From contig JALQXV010000067.1 of NCBI GenBank assembly GCA_023263015.1, positions 1-12,769 on the forward strand: DNA of 12,769 nucleotides, in the 5' to 3' direction. The stretch's first letter is position 1. Each line of letters begins with the position of its first letter. Under the pieces are notes generated by a model that searched no databases, was not told the origin of the DNA, and worked only from the letters and a program-made list of their open reading frames with translations. Of the stretch, positions 6,424 to 12,515 are shown one piece after another. The position numbers and the translations under genes were made by a program. The DNA comes from Candidatus Saccharimonadia bacterium. GTDB lineage: Bacteria; Patescibacteriota; Saccharimonadia; Saccharimonadales; 2-12-FULL-41-12.

Positions 6424-7937
6424 ACCAAGACCAAGCGCTGCACCTTATGCTTAGTGGTCAATCTGTCTTTTTAACAGGGCCAGCCGGTAGCGGCAAAACT
6501 TTTGTTTTAAATAAGCTGATTCGCAGCCTGAAAAAGCAAGGCAAAGAAGTTGCCATAACTGCCAGCACCGGAATCGCTGCAACTCATTTAGGCGGTATGA
6601 CCATTCATTCATGGTCTGGGCTTGGCGTGCGCGAAGAGTTAACGGAGCATGACTTAGTTTGGATGAAGGATAACGACCGATTGCAAAAGCGCTACAATGC
6701 CACCGACGTACTTATTATTGATGAAGTTTCAATGTTGCACGGTAAAAGGCTCGATATGATCAACGAAGTTGCCAAGTTGCTCCGTGAAAGCAGCGAGCCG
6801 TTTGGCGGACTACAAGTTATTTTGACTGGTGATCTTTTTCAGTTGCCGCCAATTAGTCGAGGCAGCGAAGTTGAAGACTTTGTACATTTATCAAGTGCAT
6901 GGCAAGAACTTAACCCCGCGATCTGTTATTTAACTGGTCAGTACCGTCAATCGAGCGGCGAGCTACTAAACCTTTTAAATGCACTGCGCACCAATTCGTT
7001 CGACGAGTTTCATGCCGAAAGCTTGCAGGAGCGACTTGATTCTCGTCCGCACGAAGATGCTGTTATAACACGGCTCTACACTCATAATGCCAATGTTGAT
7101 CTGATCAACGAACAGCAACTGGCTAAACTTGATACCGAGACAGAGATTTATGAAATGGAAACAGCTGGTCGAAAGCAGTTTATTGAAAGCCTGCAAAAAA
7201 GCGTGCTCGCACCAGCTATACTGGAGTTAAAGATTGGTGCAGAAGTGATGTTCGTGGCTAATAACTTTGTTGCTGGCTTTGCCAACGGCTCACGTGGTCA
7301 GGTTATCGACTTTGACGGCGATACTCCTATTGTTAAGCTACACGCCAATAATAAAGAAGTTAGGGTCGAGCCGTACATTTGGCGTTTTGAAGAAGATGGT
7401 AAAGAACGAGCTACGGTTTCTCAGTTACCCCTTCGTTTAGCATGGGCTATCACAATTCATAAGAGTCAAGGCATGAGCTTAGACGCGGCTGAAATCGACC
7501 TAAGTAGAGCATTTACCTACGGTATGGGTTATGTGGCATTGTCACGGGTGCGTTCAATCGAAGGGCTTTACCTAACTGGAATTAACGATATGGCGCTACG
7601 CCTGCATCCAGCAATTTATGAGATTGATGAAACTATGCGGGACGCCTCGCTTGTACTTGCTCAAGAGCTAGGCGAGGTAAAAATTGCTGAAGAGGTAGAT
7701 CTGCCGGCATCTAAGGCTAACCCGAAATTAATACAGGCCTTACGAAATTGGCGTGCGCATCGTGCTAGTACCGACAGTGTGCCGCCGTACATTATTGCTC
7801 ATGATAAAACACTCGACGAAATTGCTCGCCGAGTACCAAAGTCAGAATCACAGCTTCTGGCCGTCAACGGTTTTGGCAAGGCTAAGTTGGCTAAATATGG
7901 CCCTGACATATTGCATATTGTGCAGCAGGCAGGCTAG
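6420..7937 (+). CDS. Pif1-family helicase with C-terminal HRDC domain
   Basis: A 505-residue superfamily 1 (Pif1/RecD-like) DNA helicase. Walker A is TGPAGSGKT (19-27), followed by ITASTGIAATHLGG and TIHSWSGLG (46-69). Walker B is VLIIDEVSML (97-106), and TGDLFQLPP (137-144) is the Pif1 signature motif III. TGQYRQSS (172-179) gives motif IV. The 2B/UvrD-C-like end has LAWAITIHKSQGMSLD (340-355) and YVALSRVRS (371-379). Residues 436-503 (LIQALRNWRAHRAS, then VPPYIIAHDKTLDEIA, and LLAVNGFGKAKLAKYG) match an HRDC domain, the nucleic-acid-binding module of RecQ. It probably unwinds structured DNA in replication or repair. An ATGA overlap couples it to the gene before; GGAAGAG lies upstream as a weak Shine-Dalgarno. 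Confidence 0.9.
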   Translation: MNQDQALHLMLSGQSVFLTGPAGSGKTFVLNKLIRSLKKQGKEVAITASTGIAATHLGGMTIHSWSGLGVREELTEHDLVWMKDNDRLQKRYNATDVLIIDEVSMLHGKRLDMINEVAKLLRESSEPFGGLQVILTGDLFQLPPISRGSEVEDFVHLSSAWQELNPAICYLTGQYRQSSGELLNLLNALRTNSFDEFHAESLQERLDSRPHEDAVITRLYTHNANVDLINEQQLAKLDTETEIYEMETAGRKQFIESLQKSVLAPAILELKIGAEVMFVANNFVAGFANGSRGQVIDFDGDTPIVKLHANNKEVRVEPYIWRFEEDGKERATVSQLPLRLAWAITIHKSQGMSLDAAEIDLSRAFTYGMGYVALSRVRSIEGLYLTGINDMALRLHPAIYEIDETMRDASLVLAQELGEVKIAEEVDLPASKANPKLIQALRNWRAHRASTDSVPPYIIAHDKTLDEIARRVPKSESQLLAVNGFGKAKLAKYGPDILHIVQQAG

Positions 7938-7971
7938 CGCGATTCAAGCGTGGTTGGTATAGTTACCGGTA

Positions 7972-9243
7972 ATGGATATAAAACCTCGACAACACACAAA
8001 CCTGTTTCCTAAAGATTTTTTCTGGGGCGCCAGTAGCGCCAGCCACCAAGTAGAGGGCGGTAATCATAACCAATGGTCGGTATGGGAGCTTCAAAATGCT
8101 CGCGAACTAGCTCAAACGGCTCACCAGCGTATTTCGTGGGTACCAACATGGGATCAAATTAAAGACGAAGCCGAGAACCCCGAAAACTACGTATCAGGTA
8201 AGGGAGTTGATCACTACAAACGGTATAAAGAAGACTTTGCGATCGCCCGCGAACTAAATATGAATGCCTACCGCTTTGGAATTGAATGGTCACGCATTGA
8301 ACCCGAAGAAGGGAAGTGGGATGAGGATGCCATTGCGCACTATAAAAAGTATATTGCCGAACTGCGCGCGCAGCATTTAGAGCCGTTTATTAACTTATGG
8401 CACTGGACTATGCCAGTTTGGTTCGCCGAAAAGGGCGGCTTTGAAAAGCGTGCCAATATAGCGTACTTTGAGCGCTTTGCCCAAAAGGTGGCCGATGAAC
8501 TGCTAGATGATATTCAATACGTAATTACGCTAAATGAACCAAATGTTTACACCAGCTTTGGTTATTTAACTGCAGAGTGGCCACCGCAGGAAAAAAGCGT
8601 TTTTAAGTTCATGAAAGTGTACTGGAACTTAACTCGTGCTCACCGCCGAACTTACAAAGTACTTAAAGGTAAAAAGTCTTCGGTGCAAATTGGCGTAGCA
8701 GCGCAGCTTGCTAATATTCAATCCAAACGACCGCACAACGTATTTGATAACTTAACTACTAAGTGGATGCGTTACTTTTGGAATTGGTGGTTCTTGCTTA
8801 GAATCAATCGCTACCAAGATTACGTTGGATTTAACTATTATTTTACAGACTATTACACCGGTATTGGCAAAAAGTACAACCCAGCCGTGCCGCTTAATGA
8901 TCTTGGCTGGTATATGGAGCCAGAAGGTTTGTATCCGCTATTAATGCGCGTTCACGCTCGTTTTAAAAAGCCAATCTTTATTACCGAAAACGGCTTAGCA
9001 GATGCTAGCGATCGGTACCGGCGCTGGTGGATCGAAGAATCAATTGTAGCCATGGAAAAGGCAATTAGTGAAGGTGTTGAACTAAAAGGCTATTTTCACT
9101 GGAGTCTGCTCGACAATTTTGAGTGGAAGTACGGCTATTGGCCACGGTTTGGCTTAGTTCACGTTGATTATAAGAACAACGCTAAACGTACCATTCGACC
9201 AAGCGCTAAGTGGTTTGCTCAGCGCATTCGTGAATTGTCATAA
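7972..9243 (+). CDS. GH1 beta-glycosidase (beta-glucosidase-like)
   Basis: A 423-residue glycoside hydrolase family 1 enzyme that would release beta-linked terminal sugars with retention of configuration. The acid/base is Glu189 (ITLNEP) and the nucleophile Glu339 (FITENG). The sugar-binding set is complete: Gln26 (ASHQVEG), His144 and Trp145 (LWHWTMP), Asn188, Trp377 (HWSLLDNFEW), Glu384 and Trp385. The N-terminal insertion (about 44-75, ending ENPENYVSGKG) recalls archaeal and thermophile-type GH1 enzymes. There is no signal peptide, so it acts on sugars or glycosides already inside the cell. It lies 34 nt after the helicase gene with only a weak Shine-Dalgarno. Its 3' end overlaps the convergent yvcK gene by 25 bp. 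Substrate (glucoside, galactoside or 6-phospho form) cannot be assigned. Confidence 0.93.
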   Translation: MDIKPRQHTNLFPKDFFWGASSASHQVEGGNHNQWSVWELQNARELAQTAHQRISWVPTWDQIKDEAENPENYVSGKGVDHYKRYKEDFAIARELNMNAYRFGIEWSRIEPEEGKWDEDAIAHYKKYIAELRAQHLEPFINLWHWTMPVWFAEKGGFEKRANIAYFERFAQKVADELLDDIQYVITLNEPNVYTSFGYLTAEWPPQEKSVFKFMKVYWNLTRAHRRTYKVLKGKKSSVQIGVAAQLANIQSKRPHNVFDNLTTKWMRYFWNWWFLLRINRYQDYVGFNYYFTDYYTGIGKKYNPAVPLNDLGWYMEPEGLYPLLMRVHARFKKPIFITENGLADASDRYRRWWIEESIVAMEKAISEGVELKGYFHWSLLDNFEWKYGYWPRFGLVHVDYKNNAKRTIRPSAKWFAQRIRELS

Positions 9244-10262
9244 ACGTCACTGTTCGCAACAATATGCTGCGCAATGTGTGCTAACTTGCTCGCGACTCTA
9301 GCAGAGTCGTGTTTAATAACCGTTCGCTTATGTTTGAACAAGACATCGTTTACGGCATTCGTGCGCACCGTGCTCGACAGCAGGGCGGCACCAATTGGCG
9401 TGGCAAAACAATCTTCAAACTCATCTTCATCAACGCGCACTGGCGCTTCTCCTTTTGAGCCATGCTTGGCGATCATTGCTTGGGTGGGCAGGTCGGTATT
9501 AAAAAGTGTCATATCAATTTGATCTCCACCAATGTGTCGTTCGATGTGCTGCACGTAGTCTTGAACGTGCCAGTCATCTGTTTGTCCAGGCTTATTCAAT
9601 AGGTTAGCAACCATGACTGTTTTTGCTTTAGTGTCTCTTAATGTTTCCTTTATGCCTTTAACAACCAGTGCCGGTAGTACCGAACCGTTGGTATTGCCAC
9701 AGGCAATTGCTACTAAATCTGCCTCATGAAGTGCGGTTTCGGCACGAGGGTTGAGCGTTACGGAAGGATCCATCGAAATCGTAGGTCGTGTATTAGGAGG
9801 CAGAATATAGTGGCCAATTAACGACTCGCCGCGGACAATTGTTTTACCATATTGCATAACTAGGTCATGCCGACTAGTTGTCACTGGCAACACTTCGCCA
9901 GTAATTTTTAACATATGGTTAACATGGTCAACACTGGTCTGAATATCACCAAGTCCAAGTTCTAGTTGAGCCAATACCAAATTTCCTAATGCATGACCAT
10001 CTTGATTGCGACGCTCAAACTCCTCGGCTAGTGCAGGGTAGTTACTTAAGGCAACTTGGCATTGACGCAAGTCACCACCTGGCATGACACCCAATTCACG
10101 CACCAGTTCGCCACTTGATCCACCATCATCGCTCATATTAACAACGGCAGTAAGGTCGGGCGTTAGGAACTTAAGCTCGCACAGAATAGTAGAAGTCCCA
10201 GTGCCACCGCCAATAACTACAATTTTGGGCGGGCGTTGTTCAATATGTTCGTTGATAACCAT
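9219..10262 (-). CDS. yvcK: YvcK/GlmR-family protein (gluconeogenesis factor, CofD-like)
   Basis: A 347-residue protein of the YvcK/CofD-like family. In Bacillus and relatives, YvcK (GlmR) binds UDP-GlcNAc and helps steer carbon into cell wall precursors. The family motifs are present: VVIGGGTGTS (15-24), NMSDDGGSSG (42-51), MPGGDLRQC (60-68) and GHALGNLVLAQ (89-99). The NLLNKPGQTDDW segment (220-231) matches the family's N-x4-PGET region. Length is typical of the family (about 320-350). It is on the reverse strand and divergent from mraZ. The firmicute partners rapZ and whiA are not beside it. A weak -35/-10 pair is visible upstream. The last eight codons lie within the GH1 gene. Confidence 0.93.
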   Translation of the reverse strand: MVINEHIEQRPPKIVVIGGGTGTSTILCELKFLTPDLTAVVNMSDDGGSSGELVRELGVMPGGDLRQCQVALSNYPALAEEFERRNQDGHALGNLVLAQLELGLGDIQTSVDHVNHMLKITGEVLPVTTSRHDLVMQYGKTIVRGESLIGHYILPPNTRPTISMDPSVTLNPRAETALHEADLVAIACGNTNGSVLPALVVKGIKETLRDTKAKTVMVANLLNKPGQTDDWHVQDYVQHIERHIGGDQIDMTLFNTDLPTQAMIAKHGSKGEAPVRVDEDEFEDCFATPIGAALLSSTVRTNAVNDVLFKHKRTVIKHDSARVASKLAHIAQHIVANSDVYDNSRMR

Positions 10263-10313
10263 TTTTCCGTTTAATGTCTTATTAATATACCGTGGTACTT
10301 GTATGTATAGGTA

Positions 10314-10343
10314 AGAATAAATTTACAGATCTTTAAAATTCAA
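10314..10343 (-). promoter_or_regulatory. Candidate promoter of yvcK
   Basis: On the reverse strand TTGAAT (10343-10338) is followed after 18 nt by TATTCT (10319-10314). Each matches its sigma-70 consensus at four of six positions. The start would be near 10307, giving a leader of about 45 nt before the ATG at 10262. The surroundings are AT-rich, so chance matches are likely and the call is weak. Confidence 0.3.
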
Positions 10344-10397
10344 TAATATAAACCATATAGGGTATATTTGCATATTAGTATACAAAATATAGTTTCT

Positions 10398-10419
10398 AGA
10401 ACGCTAGCAGTAGCGTTCT
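10398..10419. repeat. Perfect 9-bp inverted repeat
   Basis: AGAACGCTA-GCAG-TAGCGTTCT is a perfect dyad with a 4-nt centre. Neither strand has a T-run directly after it, so it is not a standard intrinsic terminator. Its place between the presumed yvcK and mraZ promoters makes an operator or transcript-separating hairpin possible. Confidence 0.6.
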
Positions 10420-10460
10420 GAATTATGTCCATACGCTACATATAGTGGTGGACTATAACT

Positions 10461-10536
10461 GTGGAAAACTGTGGGTATTTCCTATAAAAAACTCTTGTAT
10501 GTGGGGTATGGTGGGTAGTATGATCATGTTAGTGGG
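10461..10536 (+). promoter_or_regulatory. Array of five GTGG(G) boxes: probable MraZ operator
   Basis: GTGG(G) motifs begin at 10461 (GTGGAAA), 10471 (GTGGGTA), 10501 (GTGGGGT), 10511 (GTGGGTA) and 10532 (GTGGGTA). The offsets are 10, 30, 10 and 21 nt, all close to whole helical turns, so every box faces the same side of the DNA. MraZ proteins are known to bind tandem TGGG-type repeats spaced at about 10 bp in front of mraZ. Boxes 3 and 4 lie between the -35 and -10, and box 5 covers the expected start site, so MraZ binding should block RNA polymerase. Boxes 1 and 2 lie upstream and might add cooperativity. Confidence 0.75.
10495..10524 (+). promoter_or_regulatory. Sigma-70-type promoter of mraZ
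   Basis: TTGTAT (10495-10500) and TATGAT (10519-10524) are separated by 18 nt. The spacer is made almost entirely of two GTGGG boxes. Transcription would start near 10531, giving a leader of about 87 nt before the mraZ ATG at 10618. Confidence 0.6.
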
Positions 10537-10545
10537 TAATCAAAA

Positions 10546-10580
10546 GTAACCAAAACAGTTACCAAAAAACAAAAACCACT
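10546..10580 (+). other. mraZ 5' leader: GTAAC/GTTAC hairpin and AC-rich tract without Shine-Dalgarno
   Basis: GTAAC (10546-10550) pairs with GTTAC (10558-10562) around a 7-nt loop. An A/C tract with almost no G or T follows it, and the leader remains AC-rich to the start codon at 10618 with no Shine-Dalgarno. A very similar hairpin and tract occurs upstream of rsmH at 11242-11277. The stem is only 5 bp, so its stability is modest. Confidence 0.4.
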
Positions 10581-10617
10581 AGATTAACAAATCTATATCA
10601 ACCACATCACACCAAGT

Positions 10618-10983
10618 ATGGCGATAAACGACTATTTCGAACGCAAGCTTGACGATAAGCGCAGACTGACTATTCCGCCTGAGCTCCGTCTTAAGTTTGT
10701 GAGTGGGGCAGTTGTGACTCGCGGCTTTGGCGAATACCTTCACTTGTACCCAAAAGATGTTTGGGACAATATGGTCGAGCCACGCCTCGAAGGTGACATT
10801 CTTGATGAGCGGATCGCAGATCTTAACGTCCAATTTAGGATGGGAAAGATCGAAGCAAGCATAGATGAGAAGCAAGGGCGTATTACGCTTGAGCAGCACC
10901 TGTTGGACTATGCTGGCATCGACCGCGAAATTGTTTGTGTTGGAGTTGGACGATACTGGCGCATAATGGCGAAGTCAGTATAG
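10618..10983 (+). CDS. mraZ: Transcriptional regulator MraZ
   Basis: A 121-residue MraZ, the AbrB-like double-barrel DNA-binding protein that usually opens the dcw cluster and represses its own operon. The first half has YFERKLDDKRRLTIPPELR (6-24), which holds the conserved D-x3-R motif (Asp12, Arg16). The second half has IDEKQGRITLEQHLLDYAGI (82-101) and REIVCVGVGRYWRI (103-116). In the second DxxxR the aligned Asp is Glu84 (with Asp83 beside it). It is shorter than the usual 140-150 aa because the C-terminal helix after VGRYWRI is missing. The start fits the family N-terminus and no alternative is better. The GTGGG array upstream supports autoregulation. The gap of 412 nt to rsmH is unusual. 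Confidence 0.93.
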   Translation: MAINDYFERKLDDKRRLTIPPELRLKFVSGAVVTRGFGEYLHLYPKDVWDNMVEPRLEGDILDERIADLNVQFRMGKIEASIDEKQGRITLEQHLLDYAGIDREIVCVGVGRYWRIMAKSV

Positions 10984-11395
10984 AGATTTGTAGCCCGATC
11001 TTTAACAAATAATAGCATTCACTAAACCTGGAACATCCGAGGTCAGCTATTTGGCAGTCAGTATGTGGCCTTAAGGATAACCACGAGAAAAAACCTTCGT
11101 ACCTTCTATAAAAACACCTCCCAAAACTCCACCTCACACATAAGTCTCTAAAACTCACTTTTGTCTTTTACCTAGAGTTATCTATAGATTTTTAAAATCT
11201 AAAATGTAGAAAACAAATTTCTAGGTACCTAAAAAAGACTCGTAACCCTAAAAAGTTACACAACAAAAACAAAAACGATGGTCGCATCATAAAATACGTA
11301 AAAACAAAAAACTGGCTGCTAAATAGGTGACCTTGTAAAAAATAAAAATAAAAACAAAAATAAACAAGACGCCAGATAATTTAAACGAGGCCCGA
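10984..11395 (+). other. 412-nt gap between mraZ and rsmH, AC-rich with dyads
   Basis: No gene is supported. The part from 11100 to 11143 contains no G and holds two CACCTC copies (11115-11120 and 11130-11135). AT-rich dyads follow: 11186-11200 (AGATTTT-T-AAAATCT) and 11222-11231 (TAGGTACCTA). Next come the GTAAC/GTTAC hairpin (11242-11259) and two long A/C tracts (about 11259-11277 and 11339-11366). A weak promoter pair, TTGTCT (11161-11166) with TATAGA (11183-11188) at 16-nt spacing, could give rsmH its own transcript with a leader of about 200 nt. No terminator with a T-run is seen. Confidence 0.6.
11242..11277 (+). other. rsmH leader: second GTAAC/GTTAC hairpin and A/C tract
   Basis: GTAAC (11242-11246) and GTTAC (11255-11259) can pair around an 8-nt loop, followed by a run of A and C to about 11277. 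This repeats the arrangement at 10546-10580 before mraZ, with different loop sequence. Similar stems with differing loops suggest a shared element rather than a copied block. Confidence 0.4.
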
Positions 11396-12271
11396 GTGAC
11401 AGAAAAGCACATACCGGTTTTAGCACAAGAAGTTATTACACATTTGAATCCTCACGCAGGGGAGCATTACCTGGACCTGACCGCAGGCTATGGTGGGCAT
11501 GCTCGGAGTGTAGTGGAAAGAATTGGTAATAATGGACGAGCTACACTGGTGGACCGCGACCAAAATGCCATCGAACATCTAACAGAAAGCTTCGCTAGCG
11601 ATAATCGCGTGGAACTGATCCACAATGATTTTTTCGCAGCAAGTAAGCAGTTAGTTGCAGAAGATCGGCAATTTGATCTGATACTCGCCGACATTGGATT
11701 ATCGTCACCACACATCGATAACGCCGAAAGGGGTTTTTCGTTTCAAAAGGATGGACCGCTAGATATGCGCATGGATCCGCGCATACCGCTTACTGCGAGC
11801 ACCGTTGTTAACGACTACAGCAAAGAAGCCCTAGTTTCTTTAATGCAGAAGTACGGCGAAGTGCGTGGAGCGAACAGAATCGCAGATGCAATTATTGCGG
11901 CCCGACCACTTAAAACGACTACACAACTAGCAGATGTTATCAACAATAGTACTCCACGTTACCCCAAGGTACGTCTAGAGGCTCAAATATTCCAAGCCAT
12001 ACGGATCGTCGTTAACGGCGAACTGGAGCAGCTTACCAGCAGCTTGCCATTGTGGCATAAACTACTAAAGCCCAACGGCCGTTTAGCAGTTATATCGTTC
12101 CACAGCCTCGAAGACCGGATCGTAAAACGCTACTTTAGCGAAAATGGGGGAGACCGTTACGATGCAGACTTACGTCTTTTAACAAAGCAGCCGGTAACAG
12201 GTACGCCCGAAGAATGTTTTTCCAATCCACGCGCACGCAGTGCAAAACTACGTGTAGCGCAGCGAAAATAA
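11387..12271 (+). promoter_or_regulatory. Shine-Dalgarno that fixes the GTG start of rsmH
   Basis: GAGG at 11387-11390 lies 5 nt before GTG 11396. It supports GTG as the start and gives the N-terminus TEKHIPVL, which matches the family. The entry spans to the gene end only to tie the site to its gene; the site itself is 11387-11390. Confidence 0.5.
11396..12271 (+). CDS. rsmH: 16S rRNA (cytosine-1402-N4)-methyltransferase RsmH (MraW)
   Basis: A 291-residue SAM-dependent methyltransferase that adds the N4-methyl group to C1402 in the P site of 16S rRNA. SAM-binding motif I is DLTAGYGGHA (27-36), a clade variant of the usual GAGGHS. LADIGLSSPHID (98-108), ERGFSF (111-116), DGPLDMRMD (119-127) and SFHSLEDRIVK (234-244) are diagnostic. 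QIFQAIRIVVNGEL (197-210) matches the usual TFQALRI-VN-EL, and the C-terminus NPRARSAKLRVA (277-288) is canonical. Length is a little below the usual 305-320. It sits in dcw order after mraZ and before ftsL, though with long gaps on both sides. Confidence 0.97.
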   Translation: MTEKHIPVLAQEVITHLNPHAGEHYLDLTAGYGGHARSVVERIGNNGRATLVDRDQNAIEHLTESFASDNRVELIHNDFFAASKQLVAEDRQFDLILADIGLSSPHIDNAERGFSFQKDGPLDMRMDPRIPLTASTVVNDYSKEALVSLMQKYGEVRGANRIADAIIAARPLKTTTQLADVINNSTPRYPKVRLEAQIFQAIRIVVNGELEQLTSSLPLWHKLLKPNGRLAVISFHSLEDRIVKRYFSENGGDRYDADLRLLTKQPVTGTPEECFSNPRARSAKLRVAQRK

Positions 12272-12296
12272 AAATAAAAAAGGAAGGGAGCTACTA

Positions 12297-12356
12297 ATGC
12301 CAATTCAGGTAAAAAGCAACTCCCGCGCTTACAAAGTCCACGTAAAAGTGGTCTAA
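12297..12356 (+). CDS. Possible 19-codon leader peptide upstream of ftsL
   Basis: A 19-residue ORF (MPIQVKSNSRAYKVHVKVV) begins 25 nt after rsmH. It follows AGGAAGGGAG (12281-12290), the strongest Shine-Dalgarno-like sequence in the window, with 6 nt spacing. The peptide is basic and contains no membrane segment. A GC-rich hairpin starts 12 nt after its stop. The arrangement suits a leader peptide whose translation affects downstream RNA folding. Codon bias cannot be judged on so short an ORF, and no homologue is recognised. Confidence 0.4.
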   Translation: MPIQVKSNSRAYKVHVKVV

Positions 12357-12367
12357 ACTAAGCTCGA

Positions 12368-12407
12368 CGGCTGCTCCGGAGGGCATATTTTGCTCTCCGG
12401 GCAACCG
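12368..12407 (+). ncRNA. GC-rich 16-17-bp RNA hairpin in the ftsL leader
   Basis: CCGGAGGGCA (12376-12385) pairs with TGCTCTCCGG (12391-12400) around a TATTT loop, with one G-U pair. Outside it, after a single bulged T, GGCTGC (12369-12374) pairs with GCAACC (12401-12406) with one C-A mismatch, and C12368 can pair with G12407. No U-run follows, so it is not an intrinsic terminator. It stands out in an AT-rich gap. It may be a cis-regulatory element; no known riboswitch was recognised. Confidence 0.5.
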
Positions 12408-12444
12408 GAAATTAAGCGTGGCGTTTATGACGCTGCAATTACAT

Positions 12445-12487
12445 GTAAAACTAGATTTCATTAAAATTTAATGAAATCGCAGTTTAC
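12445..12487. repeat. Large AT-rich palindrome before ftsL
   Basis: A perfect 12-bp inverted repeat (GATTTCATTAAA, 12454-12465, and its complement, 12467-12478) has a single-base centre. Flanking it, GTAAAACT (12445-12452) and AGTTTAC (12481-12487) add about seven further pairs with a bulge. On the reverse strand a short T-rich tail follows (TAGTTTT), but no gene there needs a terminator. It could be an operator or a hairpin in the leader. Confidence 0.55.
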
Positions 12488-12515
12488 TAACAAAATAAAC
12501 ATAAAAGAAAAACGT

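Larger units (their letters stand above)
10263..10617. other. 355-bp divergent intergenic region between yvcK and mraZ
   Basis: No coding sequence is supported here. The left half (10263-10395) is AT-rich and would hold the yvcK promoter. The middle has a perfect 9-bp inverted repeat (10398-10419). The right half holds the GTGGG box array (10461-10536), a sigma-70 promoter (10495-10524) and an AC-rich leader with a small hairpin before mraZ. Its length and dyads suit a shared regulatory region for two cell-wall-related transcripts. Confidence 0.7.

Noticed and set aside
10084..10314. A forward open frame over the start of yvcK.
   Set aside because: It is the antisense shadow of the conserved yvcK N-terminus and has no recognisable product.
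10460..10480. TGTGGAAAA and TGTGGGTAT look like DnaA boxes (TGTGGATAA), hinting at a replication origin.
   Set aside because: The matches are imperfect, and the GTGGG cores fit the helically phased series leading into the mraZ promoter. No dnaA or dnaN gene is nearby. MraZ boxes explain them better.
12343..12471. An open frame of about 40 codons, shifted from the mini-ORF, could be joined to it by frameshifting or a sequencing error.
   Set aside because: There is no slippery sequence, the joined product resembles nothing known, and the frame runs through the two strong dyads, which favours a structured leader.
12454..12478. The AT-rich palindrome as an intrinsic terminator after rsmH.
   Set aside because: No GC-rich stem or T-run follows on the forward strand; the weak T-rich tail is on the reverse strand, where no gene ends.
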